Assembly: GCF_024105635.1 (NCBI RefSeq)
Contig: NZ_WYDQ01000001.1
Coordinates: forward strand, 1-64,000
Source: Oceanicola sp. 502str15
GTDB lineage: Bacteria; Pseudomonadota; Alphaproteobacteria; Rhodobacterales; Rhodobacteraceae
DNA: 64,000 nucleotides
Direction: 5' to 3'
Position numbers and translations under genes: made by a program. The notes beneath the pieces were generated by a model, which saw only the letters and a list, made by a program, of their open reading frames with translations, had not been told where the DNA came from and did no database searches. Positions 1-8,042 of the stretch are shown one piece after another (positions within the stretch are counted from its first letter, which is position 1; each line of letters starts with the position of its first letter).

Positions 1-566
1 TCGATGAAGGCCCGCGCCGGGGCAAAGGCTTCCTCCGCCCCCACGGCCTCGGTGCAGGCGGCGGAGCGATAGAGCAGCCGCGCCTTGGGGCCGAGCATCA
101 GGTCGGGGGCCGGACGGCCGAAGCCGAAGGCGTCGGTGGCAATCCGCAACATCTTCTGCGGCTCGCGCCCCGGCGCCCGTGCGGCCAATTCGCCGCTTTC
201 GGGAAACACCGTCATCGAGCCGATCCACAGCAGCGGTTTCGGGCCGTTGGCCGTTTCCACGAGGGTGCCGGGCAGGATGTCTTCCACCGCCGTGAGGCCG
301 TCGACGGTAGAAATGAGAGCCCCCCGGCCCAGGGCCGAGAAGGCTTCCTCAAACAGCGGGGTGGCCGGAGCCACCCGCTGAAACTCATCAATGTCACCAT
401 TGGAAGCGAGATAGGAAACCTCGAAGCGGCGGGTGAGAGGCATCACCCGCCGAGGTTTCGAGCGAACGTCCGAGCGGGACGTCCAGGAGGTTTGCCCCGG
501 GGTTTGACCCTGAGGGCGAATAGCGTCCGTCGCGAGGCCAGCGACGGGATGGCGAGGGTACACCAT
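1..566 (-). CDS. Hint-domain (intein-like) protein, 3' end cut by window edge
   Basis: Reading the minus strand from 566 gives an open frame that leaves the window at base 1, so only about 188 N-terminal residues are present. The start is an ATG at 566-564 preceded by a good ribosome site (AAAGGTGG). An internal ATG at 443 is an alternative. The segment GALISTVDGLTAVEDILPG, followed by LVETANG and LLWIGS, is the typical opening of the Hint_2 domain found in many Rhodobacteraceae proteins. Further on, PDLMLGPKARLLYRS matches the second conserved block. Such proteins are presumed to be self-cleaving or secreted, but their role is not established. No signal peptide is visible. Confidence 0.75.
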   Translation of the reverse strand, partial: MVYPRHPVAGLATDAIRPQGQTPGQTSWTSRSDVRSKPRRVMPLTRRFEVSYLASNGDIDEFQRVAPATPLFEEAFSALGRGALISTVDGLTAVEDILPGTLVETANGPKPLLWIGSMTVFPESGELAARAPGREPQKMLRIATDAFGFGRPAPDLMLGPKARLLYRSAACTEAVGAEEAFAPARAFI

Positions 567-901
567 GCGATACCACCTTTCGGTTCGATCACATCTGCTT
601 GGCCCCCACCAAAGAGCGCAGAAGGATTTGTCTTGAGGAAGAAAATGGCGGCGCGATGCCGGGTCTGTCAAAGTTCGCGGCCGATTTCACCCGGCTGCCA
701 CGCCAATCCGGCGGTTTCGCGCAAAACTGTTTCGCGATCGTGGCCCGCCCTGCCACATTCTGATTCCCGCAGGCCCCCGTCGGCCCCGCTTTTCGCTCCT
801 GCGCCGGGCGCAAAAGCAGACAGCCCGCCGGGGGAGGACCGGCGGGCTGCTGTGATATGCCGGGGGGGTACATCCCCGGCGAGGGAAAGTCGTGCTGCGG
901 C
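567..901. other. Non-coding gap between two minus-strand genes
   Basis: No convincing gene is seen on either strand. The open frames here lack family resemblance and ribosome sites. The gap contains the hairpin terminator at 822-848. Around 605-640 there is a stretch vaguely like the AAGAAAATG dispersed repeat described elsewhere, but it is too degenerate to call. Confidence 0.5.
822..848 (-). terminator. Probable intrinsic terminator of the 47-residue gene
   Basis: A perfect 10-bp GC-rich stem (822-831 with 839-848) encloses a 7-base loop. It lies about 55 bases past the stop codon of the minus-strand small gene, and a short T-run follows on the minus strand. Confidence 0.6.
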
Positions 902-1045
902 TCAGGCCGACAGGAGATTCAACGCCGCCATGCGCGCCTCGCGCCGGGCAATCATCGCCTCGCGGCGGCGGCCCCGGGCCCATGGCATTTCCACCTTCGC
1001 GGCTTCCGCGGTTTCGATGGTGGTCTTGATCCAGCGCGTCTTCAT
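902..1045 (-). CDS. Conserved 47-residue basic protein, function unknown
   Basis: A 47-residue frame starts at the ATG at 1045-1043, with a clear AGGAG ribosome site 8 bases upstream. The product is basic, with a central GRRREAMIARREARMAA stretch likely to be helical. The frame stays open upstream of this ATG, but the added residues look like noise and only this ATG has a ribosome site. Very similar short proteins (MKTRW... with a PWxRGxRR core) recur in Rhodobacteraceae genomes from memory, without assigned function. A terminator-like hairpin follows at 822-848, suggesting a single-gene transcript. Confidence 0.7.
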   Translation of the reverse strand: MKTRWIKTTIETAEAAKVEMPWARGRRREAMIARREARMAALNLLSA

Positions 1046-1334
1046 CTCTCTAGCTCCTGCTCGTGTGCTCTTTGGCCGGGCTTGTTGCCCCTTCGCAAAC
1101 AATCTCGCCTCCGAACGCGGCGCTGTTTTGGCATACGGCAAGAAATTTAAGAAAACTTGAAGAGGATGCCGGACGAATTGCGGCAAGACCGTGCCGAAGC
1201 CGAGAGGCCAGCAAAACAAGGCACCCGGAATGAGGCGGAAACAGTCCGGCGGCGGAGTCGGCATTGTTTCTGGCAGGCAATGGGGCAGCAGGCGGGCAGG
1301 GCGCGCCCCATTCCTGCCCCGATCGGCCCCCCCC

Positions 1335-2090
1335 CTAGAGCCGGATCACCGAGATCAGTCGCCCGTAGTCGGCCTCGCCCCGATGGGTGGTGCGCCGGTA
1401 GGAATAGAATCGCGCCGGGTCCGAATAGGTGCAATGCCCGGTCCATTCGGCGCGGCTCACGCCCGCCTCGCGCAGCATGTGCAGCCCGAAGGCGGGCAGG
1501 TCAAACTGCATCCGGTCGCCCGCGCCCCCGGCAAAGAAGCGGCTGAACTCCGGGTCTTCGGCCATGAAGTCCTCAAAGAACTCGGGGCCAACCTCATAGG
1601 CCCGCTGGCTGATCGAGGGGCCGATCACGGCGGCGATCCTCTCGCGCCGCGCCCCCAGCGCCTCCATCGCCTCCACCGTGGCCGCAAGCACCCCCGAGAG
1701 CGCCCCGCGCCATCCGGCATGCGCCGCACCCACCACGCCCGCCTCCGCGTCGGCAAAGAGCACCGGCTGGCAATCGGCGGTCAGAATCGCAATCGCCAGC
1801 CCCGGCGTCGCCGTCACCAGCGCGTCGGCCTTGGGCTTGCCCTCGAGCGGCGCCGTCACCGTGACCACATCGGGCGAATGCACCTGATGTACCGTCACCA
1901 GCTTCTCCGGCGCCACCGCCATCGCCCCGGCCACCCGCGCCCGGTTCACCTCCACCGCGTCCGACAGGTCCGAGGAGCCGCCGCCGCAGTTCAGCCCTTC
2001 GAACACCCCCGAAGAGGCCCCACCCTTGCGGGTGAAGAACCCGTGGGTGGCGGGGGCGAGGGCCGGGGAGGTGATGATATCCAGGGTCAA
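1335..2090 (-). CDS. pgeF: Peptidoglycan editing factor / polyphenol oxidase family (YfiH)
   Basis: A 251-residue protein of the laccase-domain (DUF152) family. Its purine nucleoside phosphorylase / laccase-like fold is linked to hydrolysis of wrongly built muropeptide precursors and to purine nucleoside cleavage. The conserved zinc or copper ligand blocks are visible: HQVHS, TADCQPVLFAD and AAHAGWRG. The GPSISQRAYEVGPE block is also present. The chosen start is TTG at 2090, four bases after the stop of the upstream gene, because relatives begin with TLxIxTSP. An ATG at 2138 would add 16 residues inside the upstream gene. It is the last gene of an lgt / methyltransferase / pgeF operon. Confidence 0.88.
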   Translation of the reverse strand: MTLDIITSPALAPATHGFFTRKGGASSGVFEGLNCGGGSSDLSDAVEVNRARVAGAMAVAPEKLVTVHQVHSPDVVTVTAPLEGKPKADALVTATPGLAIAILTADCQPVLFADAEAGVVGAAHAGWRGALSGVLAATVEAMEALGARRERIAAVIGPSISQRAYEVGPEFFEDFMAEDPEFSRFFAGGAGDRMQFDLPAFGLHMLREAGVSRAEWTGHCTYSDPARFYSYRRTTHRGEADYGRLISVIRL

Positions 2091-2094
2091 GGGC

Positions 2095-3153
2095 TCAAAA
2101 ACCGGGGGGTGTGGCCGTGCTGGCCGGATGGAGGGCAAGACACTTGAAGAGCCTCCCCATTTCCTCGGGGTGGGTCAAGCGGCGATGGGCGGCAATATGG
2201 CTTTCCAGCGCCGCGCCTTCCAGCCCCCCGGCCAGGGCCTGTGCGCGTTGGGTGATTCCGAGCCGCTCCAGAAACACCCCCTGCGGGGTGAGCGGCGCGG
2301 CCTCTGCCGGGCCACGGGCGGCGGCGAGCGCGCCGAAATCCACATGCGCCGTCAGGTCCGCCTCGCCCGGTGTGGCGAGCGGGTCGACCATCTCATGCGC
2401 CTTCAGCGCCTGAAGCGTGTCGCCCCGCGAGATCGCCGCGCCATAGTCGATCACCAGCGCCGCGCCGGCGCGGTGCCGCGCCAGCCGCCGGCCGATCTCG
2501 CCCAGAATCGCCGTGGCCGGGGCGCAGGTTTCCACCATCTCGCCCGGTTCCGTGTCGCCCAGCCGATAGCCCAGCTCGGGCACCTGCGCGGGCCGGGTGG
2601 TAAAGCCAAGCCCCGCGCCCTCGATCCCCACGCAGCGCTCGTGCCAGCCCTCGCCCGCGCGGATGAACTGGCGCACCGGCAGCGCGTCGAAGAACTCGTT
2701 GGCCACAAGGAACAGCGGCAGATCGGGCAGCGCCTCCGGGCTGTCCACCCAGCGCGGCGCGTGGCCCTCCAGCGCCTCGGCCTGCATCGCCCGCAGCGGG
2801 GCCGAAGCCTCCACCAGCACCAGTTGGGCAGCCTGCGCGAAGCCCGGCACCTTGCCCGCCGCCCGCAGCGCATCGGCCATCAGCGTGCCCCGCCCCGGCC
2901 CCAGCTCGGCCAGCACGAAAGCCCCCGGCGCGCCGTGATCCACCCAGACCTGCGCGAGCCAGAGCCCGACAAGCTCTCCGAACATCTGGCTGATCTCGGG
3001 CGCGGTGATAAAGTCGCCGCCCGCGCCCAGCGGGTCGCGCGTGGTGTAATAGCCGTGGTCCGGGTCGGTCAGGCAGGCCGCCATGAAGGCATCCACCCCC
3101 AGCGGCCCCTCCGCCTCGATCCGCGCGCGCAGCCTCTCTGCCAGCGGCGTCAT
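2095..3153 (-). CDS. Class I SAM-dependent methyltransferase, MidA/NDUFAF7 family
   Basis: A 352-residue protein of the DUF185 family. The mitochondrial member NDUFAF7 methylates an arginine of a complex I subunit, so a role in NADH dehydrogenase assembly is a reasonable inference. The SAM-binding motif VLAELGPGRGTLM lies near residue 85. The family signatures GYYTTRDPLGAGGDF(I/T), NEFFDALPVRQF and LVIDYGA are present. The ATG at 3153 overlaps the stop of lgt by four bases (ATGA), so translation is coupled. The gene lies between lgt and pgeF. Confidence 0.88.
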   Translation of the reverse strand: MTPLAERLRARIEAEGPLGVDAFMAACLTDPDHGYYTTRDPLGAGGDFITAPEISQMFGELVGLWLAQVWVDHGAPGAFVLAELGPGRGTLMADALRAAGKVPGFAQAAQLVLVEASAPLRAMQAEALEGHAPRWVDSPEALPDLPLFLVANEFFDALPVRQFIRAGEGWHERCVGIEGAGLGFTTRPAQVPELGYRLGDTEPGEMVETCAPATAILGEIGRRLARHRAGAALVIDYGAAISRGDTLQALKAHEMVDPLATPGEADLTAHVDFGALAAARGPAEAAPLTPQGVFLERLGITQRAQALAGGLEGAALESHIAAHRRLTHPEEMGRLFKCLALHPASTATPPGF

Positions 3154-4079
3154 GCCGGGGCGGCGCGGCGCCTGCGCAGCAGCGCGTAGATGATAAGGCC
3201 GATCCCCAGCGCGATCATCGGCAGGCTCAGTTGCTGCCCCTTGGTGATGCCCCATTCGCCAATCCGCATCACGTAGCCCGCCGGGTTGTCGGCGCTCATG
3301 AACTGCTCATCCGCCAGCCGGTAGAACTCGACCACAAAGCGCGACAGCCCGTAGCCTGCAAAGAACACCCCCACCGTCAGCCCCGGCACCTTGAAGCTGC
3401 CCTTGAGCGCCATCACCAGCACCACCGTGCCCAGCAGCAGCCCCTCCAGCCCGGCCTCGTAAAGCTGACTCGGATGCCGCGCCACCTCGCTCCCGTAGTA
3501 AAACCATTCGCCCGCCACCTCGCAGCCCTGCCGCACCGGGTCGAAGCACATCGACGGAAACTTCACGCCCCAGGCCACATCGGTCGGGCGGCCATAAAGC
3601 TCGGCGTTGATGAAGTTGGCGATCCGCCCGAAGAACAGCCCCGGCGGCACGCAGACCGCCAGCAGATCGGCAATGTTCATCTTGGCAATCGCGTTGCGGG
3701 CGCAAAAGATCCACACCCCGATGATCACCCCGAGCAGCCCGCCATGAAAGGCCATGCCGCCATCCCAGACCCGGATGATCTCCGCCGGGTTCTCCCAGTA
3801 ATACATCGGCTTGTAGAACAGCACGTAGCCCAGCCGCCCGCCCAGGATGATGCCGAGCACGATCCAAGTGAGCATGTCGTCGCCCTGCTCGCGGCTCATC
3901 GGCACCCTGTTGCCCGGCCACAGCCCGGCGCGGCCCGCCAGCGTCACGCCAATGCGCCAGCCCGCGATGATCCCCGCGATATAGGCCAGCGCATACCAGC
4001 GCAGCGAAAACTCCATGCCGAAAAGGCCGATGGTAAAGATCGCCGGGTCGATCTCGGGAAAGGGGATAAGCGCCTGCAT
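3150..4079 (-). CDS. lgt: Prolipoprotein diacylglyceryl transferase
   Basis: A 309-residue inner-membrane enzyme that moves diacylglycerol from phosphatidylglycerol to the lipobox cysteine of prolipoproteins. The Lgt signature GRIANFINAELYGRPTD is present, along with GGMAFHGGLLG and HPSQLYEAGLEG. Several hydrophobic segments span the protein. The start at 4079 (MQALIPFPEIDPA) was chosen because it matches the family N-terminus; an upstream ATG at 4124 would add 15 residues. It is the first gene of the three-gene minus-strand operon and is divergent from ubiK. Confidence 0.95.
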   Translation of the reverse strand: MQALIPFPEIDPAIFTIGLFGMEFSLRWYALAYIAGIIAGWRIGVTLAGRAGLWPGNRVPMSREQGDDMLTWIVLGIILGGRLGYVLFYKPMYYWENPAEIIRVWDGGMAFHGGLLGVIIGVWIFCARNAIAKMNIADLLAVCVPPGLFFGRIANFINAELYGRPTDVAWGVKFPSMCFDPVRQGCEVAGEWFYYGSEVARHPSQLYEAGLEGLLLGTVVLVMALKGSFKVPGLTVGVFFAGYGLSRFVVEFYRLADEQFMSADNPAGYVMRIGEWGITKGQQLSLPMIALGIGLIIYALLRRRRAAPA

Positions 4080-4182
4080 GGGCGCAATTGGCCGCGCAGG
4101 GGGGGCGGTGTCAACCTTGCACATTCACCCGCAAAGCCCCATATGAGCCTGCAAGTGCGACCCATCCGCAATCGGAGGCCCC

Positions 4183-4446
4183 ATGCAGTCCCGCAACAAG
4201 ATTTTCGACGACCTTTCCCAGCTCATGACCAACGCCATGGGCGTGGCCCAGGGCGCAAAGGACGAGGCCGAAACGGCGATGCGCGGCTGGATGGACCGCT
4301 GGCTTGTCGACCGCGACTTCGTGACCCGCGAAGAGTTCGACGCGGTGCGCACCATGGCCCAGAAGGCCCGCGAAGAGAACGAGGCTCTCAAGGCCCGGCT
4401 CGACGCGCTGGAAGCCGCCGCGGCGAAGCCTGCCAAAAAATCCTGA
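4183..4446 (+). CDS. ubiK: Ubiquinone biosynthesis accessory factor, BMFP/UbiK family
   Basis: An 87-residue protein of the BMFP domain family. UbiK (YqiC) assists the aerobic ubiquinone biosynthesis complex. The N-terminus is amphipathic (IFDDLSQLMTNAMGVAQGAKDE), and the C-terminal half is a heptad-patterned coiled coil (EEFDAVRTMAQKAREENEAL) ending in a Lys/Ala tail, as usual for the family. It is transcribed divergently from lgt and is followed by an intrinsic terminator, so it is probably monocistronic. Confidence 0.85.
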   Translation: MQSRNKIFDDLSQLMTNAMGVAQGAKDEAETAMRGWMDRWLVDRDFVTREEFDAVRTMAQKAREENEALKARLDALEAAAAKPAKKS

Positions 4447-4471
4447 AGTCCCCGTGACAGTCCCGCCGAAG

Positions 4472-4503
4472 CGCCCGGGTTTTTGCCCGGGCGTTGGCTT
4501 TTG
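4472..4503 (+). terminator. Intrinsic terminator of ubiK
   Basis: An 8-bp perfect stem (4472-4479 with 4486-4493) around a T-rich loop is followed by a T-rich tract. It begins 25 bases after the ubiK stop codon. Confidence 0.8.
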
Positions 4504-4726
4504 AGCACGCCGCCCCCGCGCCCCCGCCCATCCCCTGCCGGATTTCGTGGCTGCCTCTTCTTTCTCCACAACTTATTGCGGTGTGCTGCAAGATTTGGCT
4601 TTACACACGCAACCCATCACGCGCACGATATGTGGTAAGGGCGGATGGAAAACCCACCGTTCCTAGAGCAGGCAACAAGTTCTGGCGGCCGCAGAGCCAG
4701 CGGAACGAGCAACAAAGGGGCCGGGC

Positions 4727-5230
4727 ATGTCACTTTCCGAATCTTACATCGAATCCGAGGATCTTCACCCGATCGACATCGTCGAAACGCTGGCAGAGCA
4801 TCACTCGTGGGATTTCGACCGCATCGCGGATGACCAGATCGCGATGGCGGTCGAAGGACAGTGGCGCACCTATTCGATCACCCTCGCATGGTCCGGCTAC
4901 GACGAGACCCTCCGCCTCATCTGCACCTTCGAGATGGAGCCGCCCGAAGAAAAGCACGGGCCTCTCTTCGAGGTTCTGAACTCCATCAACGACATGTGCT
5001 GGGCCGGGGCCTTCACCTACTGGGCCGAGCAGAAGCTCATGGTCTACCGCTACGGCCTCGTCATGGGCGGCGGCCAGATGGCCCACCCCGAGCAGATCGA
5101 CAAGCTGATCGGCGCCGCCGTCTCGGCCGCCGAGCGCTTCTACCCGGCGATGCAGCTGGTGGTCTGGGGCGACCGCACCGCCAAGGACGCCATGCAGGTG
5201 GCCATCGCAGAGGCCTACGGCCGGGCCTGA
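4727..5230 (+). CDS. YbjN-domain protein
   Basis: A 167-residue soluble protein of the YbjN family, which has a type III secretion chaperone-like fold. Family hallmarks include HSWDFDRIADDQIAMAVEG near the N-terminus, the CTFEMEPPEEK block and the MCWAGAF(T)YW region. An AAGGGG ribosome site precedes the ATG. E. coli YbjN affects stress responses and motility, but the biochemical role is unknown. A terminator follows, so the gene appears to stand alone. Confidence 0.82.
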   Translation: MSLSESYIESEDLHPIDIVETLAEHHSWDFDRIADDQIAMAVEGQWRTYSITLAWSGYDETLRLICTFEMEPPEEKHGPLFEVLNSINDMCWAGAFTYWAEQKLMVYRYGLVMGGGQMAHPEQIDKLIGAAVSAAERFYPAMQLVVWGDRTAKDAMQVAIAEAYGRA

Positions 5231-5253
5231 TCCCGGACGCATCGAAGTTTCAC

Positions 5254-5291
5254 AACGGCGGGTGTCCCGAGCGGCACCCGCCGTTTTCGTT
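5254..5291 (+). terminator. Intrinsic terminator after the ybjN-like gene
   Basis: A perfect 11-bp stem (5254-5264 with 5275-5285) and 10-base loop run into TTCGTTT. It lies 23 bases past the stop codon. Confidence 0.85.
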
Positions 5292-5374
5292 TGCCCGCCC
5301 CATTCACCCCCAATTCGGGTTGCACCCCCGCCGCTGAGCCGTAGTCTCGCGCCACAAATCAGCGAGGCCGGAAC

Positions 5375-6171
<797 letters not shown>

Positions 6172-6175
<4 letters not shown>

Positions 6176-6510
6176 GCGAAATCACCTTCGACGACTTCCT
6201 GAAGGTCGATATCCGCGTCGGCACGGTGGTGAAGGCCGAGCCCTTCCCCGAGGCCCGCAAACCCGCCTACAAGCTCTGGGTCGACTACGGCGAGGAGATC
6301 GGCGTCAAGAAATCCTCGGCCCAGATCACCGTGCACTACACGCTCGAAGAGCTGGTCGGGCGGCAGGTGATGGGCGTGGTCAACTTCCCGCCCCGCCAGA
6401 TCGGCCCCTTCATGTCCGAGGCCCTCGTGCTCGGCATCCCCGACGAGAACGGCGAAGTGGTGCTGCTCGGCCCGGGACAGGACGTGCCCATCGGCGGGCG
6501 GATGTTCTGA
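6172..6510 (+). CDS. csaA: CsaA-like tRNA-binding protein
   Basis: A 112-residue protein made of a single OB-fold tRNA-binding (EMAP-II/Trbp111) domain. The start TFDDFLKVDIRVGTVVKAE, the KSSAQIT strand and the end SEALVLG(I)...VPIGGRMF are characteristic. Members bind tRNA elbows and have been described as export chaperones in Bacillus. Its start overlaps proC by four bases (ATGA), so the two form an operon that ends at the palindromic repeats just downstream. Confidence 0.9.
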
Positions 6511-6522
6511 CGGAATCCTGCC

Positions 6523-6630
6523 GTCGTCCTCGGGCTCGACCCGAGGACCTCTCCCCCCCCACCACTGTCATCCTCGGGCTCGACCCGAGGATCTCTCCCC
6601 TCCGCACCACAGTCATCCCCGGTGCCCGAC
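6523..6630. repeat. REP-like palindromic repeats between convergent genes
   Basis: Two near-identical units (6523-6552 and 6567-6596) each fold as TCCTCGGG / CCCGAGGA hairpins around CTCGA, and a third decayed copy starts at 6612. Very similar GTCATCCTCGGG... palindromes are scattered through many alphaproteobacterial genomes. Here they lie between the convergent csaA-like and tdk genes and could serve as a bidirectional terminator. Confidence 0.8.
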
Positions 6631-6650
6631 CCAAGCCCCCCGGCCAGCCC

Positions 6651-7229
6651 TTACTGGCCCATGGCCTTGCGCCAATGGCGGCGGCACAGGCTGAGATAGG
6701 TCTCGTTGCCGCCGATCTGCACCTGCGCCCCGTCGCGCAGCACCTCGCCCTGCTCGTCCATCCGCACCACCATCGTCGCCTTCTTGCCGCAGTGGCAGAT
6801 GGTGCGCACCTCGCGCATCTCGTCGGCCAGCGCCAGCAGCGCCGCCGACCCCGGAAACAGCTCGCCCCGAAAATCCACCCGGAGCCCGTAGCACATCACC
6901 GGCACCTTCAGGTCATCGACAACCCGCACAAGCTGCCAGACCTGCTCCTTGGTCAGAAACTGCGCCTCGTCGATGAACACGCAGGCGCAGGGCCCGGCCC
7001 GGCGGCGGGCGTCGATCTTGGCAAACAGGTCCTCGCTGCTGGTGAAGGTATCGGCCTCCGCCTCCAGCCCGATCCGGCTGCCGATGGTGCCCGCCCCGGC
7101 GCGGTCATCGAAGGCGACGTTCAGCAGGTAGGTCTGCATCCCGCGTTCGCGGTAGTTGTGCGAGGCCTGCAGCAGAATGGTGCTCTTGCCCGCGTTCATC
7201 GTCGAATAGTGAAAATAGAGCTTGGCCAT
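6651..7229 (-). CDS. tdk: Thymidine kinase, type II
   Basis: A 192-residue enzyme that phosphorylates thymidine for DNA precursor salvage. The P-loop MNAGKST is at residues 11-17, and the family acid block FIDEAQF follows near residue 90. The zinc-binding C-terminal region shows CHCGKKA and a later SLCRRHW. The ATG at 7229 (MAKLYFHYSTMNAGKS) fits the family N-terminus better than the upstream ATG at 7277. It converges with the proC-csaA operon across the REP-like repeats. Confidence 0.95.
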   Translation of the reverse strand: MAKLYFHYSTMNAGKSTILLQASHNYRERGMQTYLLNVAFDDRAGAGTIGSRIGLEAEADTFTSSEDLFAKIDARRRAGPCACVFIDEAQFLTKEQVWQLVRVVDDLKVPVMCYGLRVDFRGELFPGSAALLALADEMREVRTICHCGKKATMVVRMDEQGEVLRDGAQVQIGGNETYLSLCRRHWRKAMGQ

Positions 7230-7392
7230 GCGCCCCCTGTCCCCGGCTGCCTGCGCGATCAGCGCCGGATAGAGCAAATCCGCCCCGCCAGCGCAACCGC
7301 CCCGCGCACCCCCGGCCGATCCTGCGCACGGCCCATCCGCGCCCGGTTAACCCTTTCTGCGCAAACTGCCCGCACCCTGCCAGGAGTGCCCC

Positions 7393-7791
7393 ATGCCCGT
7401 CGATCCGTCGAAGATGACCAAGACCGAACGCCAGAACTTCATGTATGGCGTCGACGCCCTGCGGATGATCGAGCACGACATCCACGACCGCCTCTGGGAT
7501 CTCAGGGGCTGCCCCCCCGACTGGCACGACATCTGGCGCGACGACGACCGCCGCGACCCCAAACGCGAGCGCGTCACCCTGCGGCTCGACAGCGATGTCC
7601 TCAAGTTCTTCCGCGCCATGGGCCCCGGCTACCAACCCCGCATCAACCGCGTCCTGCGCGCCTTCATGCACATGCGGCTGGCCAAGGTGATCGAGGGTCC
7701 CGACGTGAACGACTACGTCCTGCGCCCCGAGCAACTGGCCTTCAAGACCCGCCGGCGGGTGGAATTCGGGGAGAGCGGGGAGGAAGGCTAG
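7393..7791 (+). CDS. BrnA-type antitoxin-like protein, without a toxin partner
   Basis: A 132-residue protein with a C-terminal BrnA-antitoxin-like region (RVTLRLDSDVLKFFRAMGPGYQPRINRVLRAF), a ribbon-helix-helix DNA-binding fold. A longer N-terminal part (ERQNFMYGVDALRMIEHDIHDRLWDLRG) is unlike classical BrnA. No brnT toxin frame lies on either side: the neighbours are tdk and a repeat-rich gap before carB. It may therefore be a stand-alone transcriptional regulator rather than half of a toxin-antitoxin pair. Its partner and target are unknown. Confidence 0.75.
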   Translation: MPVDPSKMTKTERQNFMYGVDALRMIEHDIHDRLWDLRGCPPDWHDIWRDDDRRDPKRERVTLRLDSDVLKFFRAMGPGYQPRINRVLRAFMHMRLAKVIEGPDVNDYVLRPEQLAFKTRRRVEFGESGEEG

Positions 7792-7849
7792 GGGGGCCTC
7801 TTCGGCTGCGCCTCATCGGCCAGAGTGTCGGGACAAGTCCCGACCTACG
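7790..7849 (+). repeat. Dispersed composite repeat, copy 1
   Basis: This starts at the stop of the BrnA-like gene with GGGGGGCCTCTTCGGCTGCG and ends in an 18-bp palindrome (7827-7844, GTCGGGAC/GTCCCGAC) followed by CTAC. The same arrangement recurs on the opposite strand at 35741-35814. A related palindrome sits at 13726-13748. Confidence 0.75.
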
Positions 7850-7917
7850 ACTGTGGCAACGAAGGCGCGCCTTCGCCAAGCTGGCGCCACTCGAGGCGAT
7901 GCGCTTTCACTTTCGAG

Positions 7918-7996
7918 CCTCCGGCGGGAGATATTTTCAGCAAGAAAATGCAGCGGACCCCGTTCATTTTCTTGCGCCAAATACTCCCGCCGGAGG
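7918..7996. repeat. Long inverted repeat with AAGAAAATG core
   Basis: The left arm (7918-7950) and right arm (7965-7996) form an imperfect stem of about 30 bp: CCTCCGGCGGGAG... pairs with ...CTCCCGCCGGAGG, and GCAAGAAAATG-like sequence pairs with CATTTTCTTGC. It lies between the BrnA-like gene and the convergent carB and may be a bidirectional terminator. Single-arm relatives occur at 11527-11560 and 42222-42260. Confidence 0.75.
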
Positions 7997-8042
7997 CAAA
8001 CCAAATAGATAGCGTGCGCCGCAGGCGCTCATCTGGATCGCG

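Noticed and set aside
4600..4631. Promoter TTTACA...CGATAT upstream of the ybjN-like gene
   Set aside because: The spacing is about 20 bases and the -10 match is poor, so support is too weak for a feature.
6523..6630. Treating the CCTCGGG palindromes as a novel element
   Set aside because: Very similar palindromes are common in Alphaproteobacteria, so they were recorded as a repeat only.
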